Positions 38,377 to 47,339 of a stretch of 64,000 nucleotides of DNA are shown one piece after another (positions within the stretch are counted from its first letter, which is position 1; each line of letters begins with the position of its first letter). This stretch comes from Endozoicomonas sp965261315 (GTDB lineage Bacteria > Pseudomonadota > Gammaproteobacteria > Pseudomonadales > Endozoicomonadaceae), in contig CBDHDM010000039.1 of the NCBI GenBank assembly GCA_965261315.1, forward strand, positions 124,001 to 188,000, read 5' to 3'. The position numbers and the translations under genes are program-made. A model generated the notes under the pieces. That model was not told where the DNA came from. It ran no database searches and worked only from the letters and a program-made list of their open reading frames with translations.

Positions 38377-39993
38377 TTATTCCACGGTCAGATAACGTGC
38401 GTGGTGAACATCTGCAGCATTATCGACCCAGCCTTTAACCCGTGGATTTACCAGGTTTTTGGAAACGTAATAATACAGAGGGATATTGGGTAGCTCAGCC
38501 ATGGCAATAGCTTCAGCTTCGCGCATATACTCATCACGCTTATCCATATCTACTTCCATTTCCGCCTTTTTCATGAGCGTGTTGTACTGTTCGTTGTTGA
38601 AGCTGCTGTAGTTTTTGGAAAGGTTGCGGGCTTCCATCAGGTTCAGGAAGTTCTGAGGGTCGTTGTAATCCGCAATCCAGCCAGCACGGGCTACCTGGAA
38701 GTCACGGGTTTTCAGACTGGCGTAATGAACCTTGACTTCAGAGTTGTACAGCTCGGTTTTAACGCCCAGGGCCTTCTTCCACATGGCGGCAATCGCAATC
38801 GCCACTTTCTTGTGGTTTTCAGAGGTGTTATAGCTCAGTCGCAGCGTCGGTGGGTTGGATTTGCTGTAACCGGCTTCTTCCATCAGCTTCTGGGCTTCGG
38901 CGATACGCTCATCTTTAGACAGAGTCTTCCAGTTTACTTCTGAGGGCTGGCCATAGGTGCCAGTACCTGGAGGTACAAAACCGTAGGCGGGTACTTCACC
39001 GGTTCTCAACACTTTATCGGTCAGGATCTCACGGTCAATGGACATGGCCAGCGCTTTGCGGACCCGGGGATCCTTGAGAACGTCATCGCTGGTGTTGAGA
39101 GGGTAGTAATAAACACCGAGGTAAGGGGCGATGCGAATATACTCAGGCATATTCTTCTCGAGCCACTTCAGGTCGGAAGATGCAAAGTCAGTCTGAATAT
39201 CCACTTCGCCGGCACGGACACGTTTAAGCACTGCAGAACGGTCTTCCTGTGGATAAAATATCAGCTCATTGATCGATACATTTTCAGCGTCATAGAATTT
39301 CGGGTTTTTAATCAGTCTGATCCGCGCATTCGGTGTCCACTCTTCAAGAGTGTAGGCGCCATTGCTCACGGCACCTTTGTTTTTTGCCCACTCTTTACCC
39401 AGCTCTTTTACTTTGTGAGAAGGAATCGGGTAGGCGGTGTAGTGAACCAGCTGAGCAACAAAATAAGGGGCAGGGCCTTCCAGAGAGACTTCCAGAGTTT
39501 TGCCGTCGATAACCTTTACACCGAGTGCTTCGGGGCCAGCTTTACCGGTATTCACCTTCTGGGCATTTTTGATGGTGTAAAGCAGGTATGAATAGCCGGA
39601 CGCCGTCTCTGGTGCCAGGATGCGCTGGAAAGCGTAATAGAAGTCATTGGCTGTAACAGGCTTGCCATCAGACCAGGTGTGGTCTCGCAGCGTAAATGTG
39701 TATACCAGTCCATCGTCGGAAACGGTCCAGCTTTCAGCGGCACCCGGAATAATTGAGCCATCAGCTGCTTCTGTAGTCAGGCCAAGGAACATATTGCCAA
39801 CGATACGGCTTTCCCAGACACCGGAGATAAAGTGAGGGTCAAGCGATGCGGGTTCGCCCATATTACCAATGGTTAATCTTTCCGCAGCCTGAGCTGCGTT
39901 ATCTGGCGCGGTGAAGAAAGCTCCGGATACGGCAATGGAAACCGCCAGTACGCCTGCTTTTAAGCGTTTGAACGGTGTCATTTTTACAGACAT
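38377..39993 (-). CDS. oppA: Oligopeptide-binding periplasmic protein OppA
   Basis: 538 aa. The signal peptide spans about 1-35 and ends AQAAE. The SBP_bac_5 signature follows: GNMGEPASLDPHFISG, WSDGKPVTANDFYYAFQRI and the C-terminal YYYVSKNLVNPRVKGW. It captures oligopeptides for OppBCDF. A strong AAGGGGAAG ribosome site precedes the ATG. Confidence 0.96.
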   Translation of the reverse strand: MSVKMTPFKRLKAGVLAVSIAVSGAFFTAPDNAAQAAERLTIGNMGEPASLDPHFISGVWESRIVGNMFLGLTTEAADGSIIPGAAESWTVSDDGLVYTFTLRDHTWSDGKPVTANDFYYAFQRILAPETASGYSYLLYTIKNAQKVNTGKAGPEALGVKVIDGKTLEVSLEGPAPYFVAQLVHYTAYPIPSHKVKELGKEWAKNKGAVSNGAYTLEEWTPNARIRLIKNPKFYDAENVSINELIFYPQEDRSAVLKRVRAGEVDIQTDFASSDLKWLEKNMPEYIRIAPYLGVYYYPLNTSDDVLKDPRVRKALAMSIDREILTDKVLRTGEVPAYGFVPPGTGTYGQPSEVNWKTLSKDERIAEAQKLMEEAGYSKSNPPTLRLSYNTSENHKKVAIAIAAMWKKALGVKTELYNSEVKVHYASLKTRDFQVARAGWIADYNDPQNFLNLMEARNLSKNYSSFNNEQYNTLMKKAEMEVDMDKRDEYMREAEAIAMAELPNIPLYYYVSKNLVNPRVKGWVDNAADVHHARYLTVE

Positions 39994-40458
39994 GACTTCC
40001 CCTTGTTTATATTGTCTCAGGCTCTATTGATATAAATATTGAGCGATAGACGTTTTATTGGCAGTGATTATTTATTGTTCAAAAGCACTCTTTTGCGAGC
40101 ACTTATTATTTTCTGTCTTCATGGCTGCAGGTAAGCAGGCGAAAACAGCCCTTGATCACGGGTACTGATCAGGCAGCATATTCCGGGTAGGAAAGACATT
40201 GGCCACCACGGCTTTTTACTACTTCGCTCATGGTTGCTGGCAGCGCACAAGGCAGTACGCATTCTTTTCTGGAAAAAACTTCAGGCAAAAAGCGTGCAAT
40301 TCATAAAATCACCTTTTCTGAAAAAGCGTATTGGCATAGATCAATAAAATGGATGGTCGATAGCGCTGAATCATTGTTAAAAATGGGCAATTCCCGAGTC
40401 GTTGAACTATCTTTGGACAGATATCGTACTTCGCAAGCCGTATATGAGGTGCACGCCA
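39994..40458. promoter_or_regulatory. Divergent upstream region of oppA and the host-attachment gene
   Basis: 465 bases with no supported gene. It should contain the oppA promoter on the - strand and the promoter of the 40459 gene on the + strand. Open frames here lack family features and are probably chance. Confidence 0.45.
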
Positions 40459-40893
40459 ATGGCATCATCCTGGGTACTGGTTGCTGATAACAGCCAAGCC
40501 AAGGTCTATCGTTTGGACCGGCACAAGAGAGTGCTGGATCTGGTTGACCAGATTGACCATGAAGAGGGCAGATGGAAGCGGCATGAGTTTGTGACGGCTG
40601 GGCCCGGCCATTCAGTCACGTCTTCTGCTGGTGGCAATGTTCGCATGGTGGGCACTGATAACTCTCCGAAGGTAAATGAGTCTATCAACTTCGCTCATAT
40701 GCTGGCTAAGTCTATTAATCATGCTCATGACCTGCACCAGTTTGAAACCCTGCGTGTCTGTGCTCCACCAAAATTACTGGGTGAAATATTACCCCTGGTT
40801 GAAAAGCATGTACCACAGGGAGAACACATTAATAAAGACTTGATCCATGAGAGCTCTGAGGAATTGCTTGAGCGCCTCACAGAGCTTCATTGA
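40459..40893 (+). CDS. Host attachment family protein (baeRF-like)
   Basis: 144 aa from the ATG at 40459, which has a GAGGTG ribosome site; longer frames start in unrelated sequence. The pattern WVLVADNSQAKVYRLDR, HEEGRWKRHEFV and INKDLIHESSEELLERL is that of the 'host attachment protein' family related to archaeal/bacterial eRF1 domains. The name comes from a plant-attachment locus; its biochemical role is unknown and is more likely cytosolic stress or translation related. Confidence 0.8.
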   Translation: MASSWVLVADNSQAKVYRLDRHKRVLDLVDQIDHEEGRWKRHEFVTAGPGHSVTSSAGGNVRMVGTDNSPKVNESINFAHMLAKSINHAHDLHQFETLRVCAPPKLLGEILPLVEKHVPQGEHINKDLIHESSEELLERLTELH

Positions 40894-40926
40894 GACAGTC
40901 ATTCAGGTGAATTGGGCGGGGTTGTT

Positions 40927-41142
40927 ATGAATCGATATAGAGAATTGGAAGAGCTGGATATCGAGTTTCAGGAGGCTGAAAGTGCCTGGCTGGAAGCGAA
41001 AGATGATGAAAGCCTTTCAGAACAGCATAAACAGGAATATCTAAGCAAGTTGCATCATTGCCTTGAGAAACGAAAAGCCCATATCACCAAGCACTGGCAT
41101 GACCCGGCGTACTACGATAAGGGCCATTTAACGATTGACTGA
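40927..41142 (+). CDS. Small conserved-looking hypothetical protein
   Basis: 71 aa from the ATG at 40927, 33 bases after the host-attachment gene and likely co-transcribed. The sequence is helical and charged (RYRELEELDIEFQEAESAWL, HHCLEKRKAHITKHW), without signal peptide or known domain. The start is chosen because GGGCGGGG lies just upstream. Confidence 0.6.
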   Translation: MNRYRELEELDIEFQEAESAWLEAKDDESLSEQHKQEYLSKLHHCLEKRKAHITKHWHDPAYYDKGHLTID

Positions 41143-41203
41143 CTTCCCTCGGACAGCCTCCAGCCAGAATTCTGTTCATCAGGGTGCTTTTCAGGAGAAC
41201 GTA

Positions 41204-41764
41204 ATGAAGCAATACCTTACTCCCTTAATTTTGTTGGTCGTTTTGCTTGCTGGCTGCGCAGTCAAACCTGAAGTCAGCTGGGACTATAACCACCAGGTTA
41301 ACTGGTCAACCATGACAACATGGGCATGGTTTCAACCAGGAAGGGAGAAGGATAACCGGATCATGAGTCTTATGGCTCAACGGGTGCACTTGCAGGTATC
41401 TCAGGATCTTGCTGCAAAAGGGCTGCAGGAAGCCGCTGCTCAAGAGGCGAGCATGTGGTTGAGTTGGGGTTTCACCGAAAAGTCTAAACTGGAAGGCTCT
41501 TCTTATAACAATGGGTTTTACTATGCACCTTATCCCTGGGTGATGAGTAACTGGCCGTCTGAAGTTGTCGTAAACAGCTATGAGGTGGGGCGCCTGACAT
41601 TGAGTGTGATCAATCCGGCAAACAACCATGTCATCTGGCAGGGGATTGCCAGTCAGCGGCTGACATCGGACATGTCGCCAGAAGAGCAGAGAGAGTATAT
41701 CACTGCATCAGTTAACAGCCTGTTGGAAAAATTCCCACCACCTGTTAACTATATCCCTCAATAG
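41204..41764 (+). CDS. DUF4136 lipoprotein
   Basis: 186 aa from the ATG at 41204 with an AGGAGAA ribosome site. The lipobox LLAGC at residues about 14-18 marks it for acylation and envelope anchoring. The mature part fits DUF4136 (VNWSTMTTWAWF, a central Gly/Tyr-rich loop, YEVGRLTLSVINPANNHVIWQGIA). Members are envelope lipoproteins of unknown function. It is the last gene of a short + strand cluster with 40459 and 40927. Confidence 0.85.
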   Translation: MKQYLTPLILLVVLLAGCAVKPEVSWDYNHQVNWSTMTTWAWFQPGREKDNRIMSLMAQRVHLQVSQDLAAKGLQEAAAQEASMWLSWGFTEKSKLEGSSYNNGFYYAPYPWVMSNWPSEVVVNSYEVGRLTLSVINPANNHVIWQGIASQRLTSDMSPEEQREYITASVNSLLEKFPPPVNYIPQ

Positions 41765-41769
41765 TAATT

Positions 41770-41805
41770 CAGGTTCTGTTGGTAAACTTATGTCAACAGA
41801 ACCTG
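41770..41805. terminator. 12-bp perfect hairpin between convergent genes
   Basis: CAGGTTCTGTTG and CAACAGAACCTG flank a 12-base loop, between the DUF4136 gene (+) and the binding-protein gene (-). It has no T-run, but position and symmetry suit a bidirectional terminator. Confidence 0.65.
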
Positions 41806-41852
41806 ACCAGAGCAGTTTGCGCAAAGCATTCTGTTCTTATGAGTCGTATATC

Positions 41853-42635
41853 TTAGCGGTAAGCGCTGAAAATCTCTTCCACAGTTCCATCGCTGTTCAT
41901 GGTGTCCAGGGCAGACTGCAGGCGTTTCACAACTTCATCGGGTACTGAGGGATTCAGTGCCAGATAATCATTCGTTGAGCCCACTTCAAAGACTGGCTTG
42001 ATGGTTGGAATGCTTTCCTTCTGGGCATAGTAGTAACCACTGAATTCACCGGTCACCCAAAGATCAATCTGGCCTCTTGCCAGCTTGCGGGCATTGGCAT
42101 CTTCTTTCAGGCTCTCTTCGAACTGAACATTCTCTTTCTTCAACAGGCTGGTAACCGCGTGTCCTTTAACGCTGGCTACTTTGTACTTGTTGAGATCTTT
42201 CAGACTCTTGATGGCGATTTTATTGCTGGCAAGGGTAAAGACCTTGTATTTATTCTCGATCAGAGGACCCACCCATTTGAACTTGTCTTCACGTTCTGGC
42301 AGTCGTGCAGTTGAGAAAACGGCAAAGTCTTTGCCGTTCACTGCCAGGTTGTACACTTTGCTCCATGGGAATCTCAGGGTCATGGTGTAATCAACGTCAG
42401 CACGGCTGAGCATTTCACGGACGATATCTGTGGCAATACCATCAATCTCAGCATTTCTGGCAAAGTTCTTGTCAGCAACGCTCATATTAAAAGGAGGGTA
42501 GTTCTCAGTGAGAATGGTCAGTCTGAAGTTCTCAAGTGAGGTAGTGGCCATGGTATCGGTAGAGGATAATCCTGCTACCAGTACCAGTGCTGATAAAAAA
42601 AGTGGGCGAGTAAAGGACGATAGTCGCTTAAACAT
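41853..42635 (-). CDS. Extracellular solute-binding protein, family 3
   Basis: 260 aa with a signal peptide (about 12-31). The SBP_bac_3 fold is seen in LTILTENYPPFNMS, GIATDIVREMLSRA, DFAVFSTARLPEREDKFKWVG split by strands, and LARGQIDLWVTGE. Such proteins bind amino acids or related polar solutes. No permease or ATPase gene is adjacent, so it may be an orphan receptor or serve a transporter elsewhere. Confidence 0.88.
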   Translation of the reverse strand: MFKRLSSFTRPLFLSALVLVAGLSSTDTMATTSLENFRLTILTENYPPFNMSVADKNFARNAEIDGIATDIVREMLSRADVDYTMTLRFPWSKVYNLAVNGKDFAVFSTARLPEREDKFKWVGPLIENKYKVFTLASNKIAIKSLKDLNKYKVASVKGHAVTSLLKKENVQFEESLKEDANARKLARGQIDLWVTGEFSGYYYAQKESIPTIKPVFEVGSTNDYLALNPSVPDEVVKRLQSALDTMNSDGTVEEIFSAYR

Positions 42636-42759
42636 ACTTCCGAAGCTCCGTTGGGCTTTATTGTTATCGCGAAATTTGGGCTAAATTTTAGAGAATGGAT
42701 ATATACTTAATTAAATACTATCGTGCAAGAATTCTGTAAGAAATCTAAGTTCTTTTGCG

Positions 42760-42797
42760 CCAAGGGTGAACACAATTAGACATGTGAACACCCTTGG
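42760..42797. terminator. 9-bp hairpin downstream of the kinase gene
   Basis: CCAAGGGTG (42760-42768) pairs with CACCCTTGG (42789-42797) around a 20-base loop. It is 49 bases beyond the kinase stop on the - strand. It lacks a clear T-run on that strand. Confidence 0.5.
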
Positions 42798-42845
42798 ATA
42801 TTTCTCTTTTCACAATATATAGAGTCTCGCCACGGACTCGCTTCT

Positions 42846-44348
42846 TCAGAAGTTTCTACCTAATACACTGAAAATCTGGACAACCTCTTCTGCTCCAGGC
42901 CTGAGCTTTGAGTCTTCATTAGTCATTCTTTGACTTGTTTCCACTAATGTTGTTGCAGCCAAATTGTGTTTGTAATCAGGTTTTAGTGGAATTGGGGCCT
43001 TATTCTTACGAAGACTGTAAAACTCTGACCAAGATACTAGATCGATTAACCCTGCGTCCATAAAAATGCTAATGAGTGACATTCCCGCAGAGTAAATATC
43101 AGCTTCAAAACCTTGCGTTTCACCCCTCAGCGTTTCAGGTGCAGCGTACATTCCCGAACCCGTAGCGTCTTTGGGGAAGCAGTCTTTAATCCTGATAGCA
43201 TTACCCAGATCAGCAATTCGCAAGTGATTGTCTTCTGGGTGAATAAGTAGATTTTTTGGCTTGATGTCCCGGTGCATTATCTTATTCTTTTTCAAGCATT
43301 CTAGGCCTTTGGCCAGGTCTTCAGCCCAGAGCTTCAAACTCTCTATCGAGGGAGCACCTTCCATTTTTTTTGCAGCATCAGCTGCATTTATTCCTCCATC
43401 CTGCATACACAATGTTGTGTAGTATTCTTTTTGCGTTTCGATGGCTTCAAAGCCAAAAAAACCAATTATATTAGGGCTGGTAATGGAATCCAGTAGTTCT
43501 GCTTCTAATTGATCCGCTTCAAATACTTCCAGGGCATACTCCTCGTCTGTGGGTATGGAGCGGCTTCTGGTTACCCATTTTTTATTATTTTCCTGAGATA
43601 TATGGCGGATAACTTTAAGTCGTTCTGCAGTCTCTTCAAAGTCGACATCCTTACCAGAAACAATTTCTTCGGTCTGTATGTCTGATGCACTGGGTATGCT
43701 ACCTAATGATAATTTCGGCTTGAGAGGAGATGATTTTGTATCATCTTCTGGTAACGTATTTTGTGCTTTATGGTTTGCTTTTAAAGGGTATTCTTTATCA
43801 TCACTTTCAGAGTTATATTCATCAATATGACGGCGATGGTTTACTCCCATTTTTTCAGTACTACTTTGATCTGAGCTAAGGAGTACGCCTTCATCACTAA
43901 GTTCATTGTCAGATGATAGAAAAACGATATCATCCTCACTATCTTCCAAGCTGTGAGGATGGGGAGAGGTGTTTGAAGAAGCGCTGTAACTCTCTTCAGA
44001 ATCAGAGCTGTCCCAGAATCTTGATTCATCCCGTTCATCAGATTGATCTGTAGGAGATAGATCGGGAAGCCTGTCAGCCTCAATACCTGAAGACTCACCA
44101 TCAGAGTCACCGGTTAGTTCTGAATTTGGACTTTGGTCATAAGAGTAATTCAATTGTTCAACATAGTGTTCTCTTAAGGTTTTCCGCTCTGAGTTTTTGC
44201 CTGTTTGCTCTTGATTTATTTTAAAAGGGTTTGCATCAGTTTCTTGTCCTTTGCGGTAGGAAAAGGCCTTTTTTTCACTGTCTTCTTTGTTTCTTTTTGG
44301 CTCTGGTTCCATGCCACTTCTGGAGTTGCCTGAGGGTATCCTGTCCAT
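42846..44348 (-). CDS. Eukaryote-like Ser/Thr protein kinase with acidic N-terminal tail
   Basis: 500 aa. Residues 1-230 are low complexity, rich in Ser, Asp and Glu, like a disordered secreted-effector tail. The C-terminal half is a protein kinase: catalytic loop IMHRDIKPKNLL (His359, Asp361), IADLGNA in place of DFG, and YAAPETLRG as the APE motif. IADLGNA is reminiscent of eukaryotic SRPK-type kinases. Where the ATP-binding Lys (A-x-K) is expected, the sequence reads YALEVFEADQLEAELL, with Glu instead. It may therefore be catalytically weak or a pseudokinase. No signal peptide; a type III effector is possible but unproven. Confidence 0.85.
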   Translation of the reverse strand: MDRIPSGNSRSGMEPEPKRNKEDSEKKAFSYRKGQETDANPFKINQEQTGKNSERKTLREHYVEQLNYSYDQSPNSELTGDSDGESSGIEADRLPDLSPTDQSDERDESRFWDSSDSEESYSASSNTSPHPHSLEDSEDDIVFLSSDNELSDEGVLLSSDQSSTEKMGVNHRRHIDEYNSESDDKEYPLKANHKAQNTLPEDDTKSSPLKPKLSLGSIPSASDIQTEEIVSGKDVDFEETAERLKVIRHISQENNKKWVTRSRSIPTDEEYALEVFEADQLEAELLDSITSPNIIGFFGFEAIETQKEYYTTLCMQDGGINAADAAKKMEGAPSIESLKLWAEDLAKGLECLKKNKIMHRDIKPKNLLIHPEDNHLRIADLGNAIRIKDCFPKDATGSGMYAAPETLRGETQGFEADIYSAGMSLISIFMDAGLIDLVSWSEFYSLRKNKAPIPLKPDYKHNLAATTLVETSQRMTNEDSKLRPGAEEVVQIFSVLGRNF

Positions 44349-44499
44349 ATATCCATATGTCCTTGGATTTGGAATTTATTGAGTTATTCGGCAAGAATAT
44401 TAAAAAGTTAATATCAATAATTATGGTTAAACTGTATTCGGAAGACTGTTATAAGTTGTCAGGACTTTGATCGAAGTCACTTTTTAAGGCATCTTTTAT

Positions 44500-46197
44500 C
44501 CTAAATTCAGCGGTTACCCCCTGAGCTAAACTCTAACCCTCACCAATACCGAGGGCTCACAGATGGTTCGACCACCAAAACCCGCTCACCCAAAGGGTGA
44601 GTTGTCTGAAATGGAAAAAGACCCCTTATCCGTCACACTCGAAGTCGATTCTTTCGACGGTAAAATTCATGTCGAGTGGGAACCGGAAGCATCCGTCACT
44701 CCAATGGGGCAGCTTGCTTTTTTTATACAATTTTTAAAAACAGGTCACCGGTTTGAACCCTGGGTTAACGATTGTCCGTTAACTTATAAAAGCCCAAACG
44801 CCCCTGGAAAAGTGGATGTAATTGGCTCACTAATGCTTTCCATACTTTCAGGGCATAAACGTTATGCACATATCGGAACGATTATTGGTGACAATGTAAA
44901 TGCTCAACTGCTTGGGATGAAAAAAATTGTCAGTGATGATTCCGCTAGACGTGGTTTAAAGAAAATTGATGAAGATGAAGGCGTTGAATGGATGCAAAAA
45001 CATCTTCATCTATGTTTTGATCCGTTATTAACCATTCCATGGATTATGGATGTTGATGTTACCGTGAAAACCATTTACGGACATCAGGAGGGAGCAATGA
45101 ATGGCTATAACCCACATAAGAAAGGAAGACCCTCTCACACTTACCACTCATATATGATGGCCAATCTTAAATTAATACTGGAAGTTGAAGTCAGGCCCGG
45201 AAATGAAAGTCAAAGTAAATACTCTTTACCCGGTTTAATGGAGCTATTAAATCGACTTCCAAAATGTTGCTGGCCTGAATTTGTTCGTGGTGATTGTGAT
45301 TGGGGAAGTGACCGGGTAATGAGCGAAATGGAAGATGCTGGCTGTCACTATCTTTTTAAAATGAAAAAGCACGACAACGTAAAGAAAGCCATAGGTAATG
45401 CGCACTGCAGCGGTGGGTGGGTAAAATACGACGACCATTGGGAGGGAAAAGAATCTGTAATCAAACTATCAGGATGGAAAAAAGAAAGACGCATCATCAT
45501 CGTTCGAAGACGACGTCCTGAAAATGAGATACTGGCTCTGGAAAAAGGAATAAAAGAGCGTCAGAAAACATTGGCGTTAATAGAAGAGCCGGAAAATATA
45601 AAAGCTTACGAATATTCGGTACTGGTTACTTCTCTTAATAATGATATTGTCTCGATTATTAATCATTATCGCAACAGGGCTGACTGTGAAAATAACTTTG
45701 ATGAAATAAAAAACCAATGGGGCTGGGGTGGTTATGTAACAAAAGATATGGCAAGATGCCGAATGCTGGCGCGAATGGTAGCCCTGATTTACAACTGGTG
45801 GACGCTTTATGTTCGATTAGGCAATCCGGACTCTCATAAAGAATCCATTACCAGTCGCCCTTTATTAATGAGTTCAATTGGCAAGCTGACCCAGTCTGGC
45901 AACCAAAAGAAAATCAAGCTGACAAGTCAGCATCGATGGATGGATAAAATTGCTAAATTGCAAAGCGAACTATGTGAGTTTTTTGATTCAATTAAGAGCA
46001 TTGCACCGCAGTTTAGTCCAGTTAACGCATGGTGTCGTATTTTAACGAAAGCGGGCTCAAAATTTTTAAACCCCGGGCAGTTTATTACGATGCAGCCATT
46101 AATCGAATCGGGCTGAGAACTAAAAAACCGCCGTTATGAACCAAGAAAAGCTATCCCTGTCGGCATGGCTCAGCGGTGTTCAACTGCTGAATTTAGG
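44500..46197 (+). mobile_element. IS1380-family insertion sequence with 5-bp TTTAT target duplication
   Basis: 1698 bp. Terminal inverted repeats are CCTAAATTCAGCGGTT at 44500 and CCTAAATTCAGCAGTT reversed at 46182-46197. TTTAT flanks both ends (44495-44499, 46198-46202). The transposase is intact, so the copy could be active. It is inserted in the already shortened 5' side of a BMC shell-protein remnant. Confidence 0.88.
44563..46116 (+). CDS. IS1380-family transposase
   Basis: 517 aa. The DDE core is visible: IPWIMDVDVTVK (first Asp), FVRGDCDWGSD (second Asp), and YRNRADCENNFDEIK (the R-x-x-x-E-N-x-x-D/I-x-x-x-K block with the Glu). The C-terminal Trp/Tyr-rich segment ALIYNWWTLYVRL is typical. 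No stops or shifts. It catalyses cut-and-paste movement of the surrounding element. Confidence 0.92.
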   Translation: MVRPPKPAHPKGELSEMEKDPLSVTLEVDSFDGKIHVEWEPEASVTPMGQLAFFIQFLKTGHRFEPWVNDCPLTYKSPNAPGKVDVIGSLMLSILSGHKRYAHIGTIIGDNVNAQLLGMKKIVSDDSARRGLKKIDEDEGVEWMQKHLHLCFDPLLTIPWIMDVDVTVKTIYGHQEGAMNGYNPHKKGRPSHTYHSYMMANLKLILEVEVRPGNESQSKYSLPGLMELLNRLPKCCWPEFVRGDCDWGSDRVMSEMEDAGCHYLFKMKKHDNVKKAIGNAHCSGGWVKYDDHWEGKESVIKLSGWKKERRIIIVRRRRPENEILALEKGIKERQKTLALIEEPENIKAYEYSVLVTSLNNDIVSIINHYRNRADCENNFDEIKNQWGWGGYVTKDMARCRMLARMVALIYNWWTLYVRLGNPDSHKESITSRPLLMSSIGKLTQSGNQKKIKLTSQHRWMDKIAKLQSELCEFFDSIKSIAPQFSPVNAWCRILTKAGSKFLNPGQFITMQPLIESG

Positions 46198-46338
46198 TTT
46201 ATTGTCATGACCGGTGAACTCTCAGCGGTGAATGCGGCGGTTGATGCTGGAGTGATGGCGGCCAGGGATGCCGGTATGCTGATTGGCAAGACCGTGATAC
46301 CGTCACCCACCAAAGAGTTTTTCCAGAAGCTGCTTTAA
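46198..46338 (+). pseudogene. C-terminal remnant of a bacterial microcompartment (BMC) shell protein
   Basis: 46 codons read FIVMTGELSAVNAAVDAGVM, then MLIGKTVIPSPTKEFFQKLL and stop. This is the second half of a BMC fold (the strand-loop before AAVDAG, then the V-I-P-x-P motif), similar to EutM/PduA-type hexamer subunits. The first half is missing: before the IS, only seven or so in-frame codons (about 44471-44494) follow a stop. So the gene was truncated first and hit by the IS later. A terminator follows directly. Confidence 0.75.
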
Positions 46339-46361
46339 ACAACACTTTAAAGTGATACAGC

Positions 46362-46399
46362 AAAGCCCATTTGCCTTTGGCAAGTGGGCTTTTTAATAT
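46362..46399 (+). terminator. Rho-independent terminator after the BMC remnant
   Basis: AAAGCCCATTTGCC and GGCAAGTGGGCTTTTT form a strong stem with a TTT loop and T-run. The stem has one G-T pair. Confidence 0.9.
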
Positions 46400-46426
46400 C
46401 CAGTCCGGCAAATCAATATTGAGGTC

Positions 46427-47236
46427 ATGAGAATGTCCCGCCAGTTTATAGATCAAATGCAGAACCCAGTAGAGGTGTGTGATGAACCCATGCGGATCAT
46501 CTCTCTGGTGCCTTCGATAACAGAACTGCTATTTGATCTTGGGTTGCAAGATCGGGTTCTGGGTGTGACTCGCTACTGCGTACATCCAGAATATGCACGT
46601 ACAGAAAAAGCGATGATTGGTGGGCCAAAGACGTTTGACTTTGATGCTATCGATGCCTTACAGCCTGATTTAATCCTCGGTAATAAGGAAGAGAACTATA
46701 AAGAGGGTATTGAACAACTCCAGCAGAAATACCCAACCTGGCTTTGTGATATTCACAATCTGGATGATGCCCTGTCGATGATCACTTCAGTGGGGCAACT
46801 GACTAATCGTGAAGAAAAAGCCACTGTCCTGGTTAAAGAGATTCGCACAAAAATGGCGAACCTGACTTTGGGTCGTTCATTGCGTGTAGCCTACTTTATT
46901 TGGAGAAAACCTTATCGCGTTGCTGCGGGCAATACCTTTATCAATGAAATGCTAACGCTTTGCGGAATGGAGAATGTATTTGCAGACCTGGATCGTTACC
47001 CTGAGGTAACCATAGAGCAGGTAAAGTCAGCAAAGCCGGATCTACTGCTCTTATCTTCCGAGCCTTACCCGTTTAAAGACAAACATGGTCAGGCGTTTAA
47101 AGAGCAGGGTGTTGATGTTGATAGTAAACTGGTTGATGGCGAGATGTTTTGTTGGACAGGGAGCCGTCTCAGGCTGGCTGCAGATTATTTCATAGCTTTG
47201 AATGAAGAGTGTGGCAGGTTGGATTGGCATGGCTGA
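46427..47236 (+). CDS. BtuF-like (cobalamin/metal-chelate) binding protein without signal peptide
   Basis: 269 aa. It matches the helical-backbone metal-receptor fold of periplasmic binding proteins (PF01497): RIISLVPSITELLFDLGL, VLGVTRYCVHPE, IDALQPDLILGNKEEN and the C-terminal FCWTGSRLRLAADYF. The sequence lacks an export signal, as in a known cytosolic subgroup usually annotated as cobalamin-binding. Its place beside a B12-dependent ethanolamine locus suits corrinoid handling, but that is inference. The start may be ATG 46427 or 46433; GAGGTC lies just before. Confidence 0.8.
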   Translation: MRMSRQFIDQMQNPVEVCDEPMRIISLVPSITELLFDLGLQDRVLGVTRYCVHPEYARTEKAMIGGPKTFDFDAIDALQPDLILGNKEENYKEGIEQLQQKYPTWLCDIHNLDDALSMITSVGQLTNREEKATVLVKEIRTKMANLTLGRSLRVAYFIWRKPYRVAAGNTFINEMLTLCGMENVFADLDRYPEVTIEQVKSAKPDLLLLSSEPYPFKDKHGQAFKEQGVDVDSKLVDGEMFCWTGSRLRLAADYFIALNEECGRLDWHG

Positions 47237-47277
47237 TTGTATGCGTCATTAGTCGTATGATTTTCGAGCGAATTTTC

Positions 47278-47301
47278 ACCCTACAACCGCCAATGTAGGG
47301 T
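47278..47301. terminator. 8-bp hairpin between convergent genes
   Basis: ACCCTACA and TGTAGGGT flank an 8-base loop, then CGTTTATT on the + strand. It separates the BtuF-like gene from the phosphatase pseudogene. Confidence 0.6.
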
Positions 47302-47339
47302 CGTTTATTCTCGGACAGCCTTCTGACTTTATGGCTATG

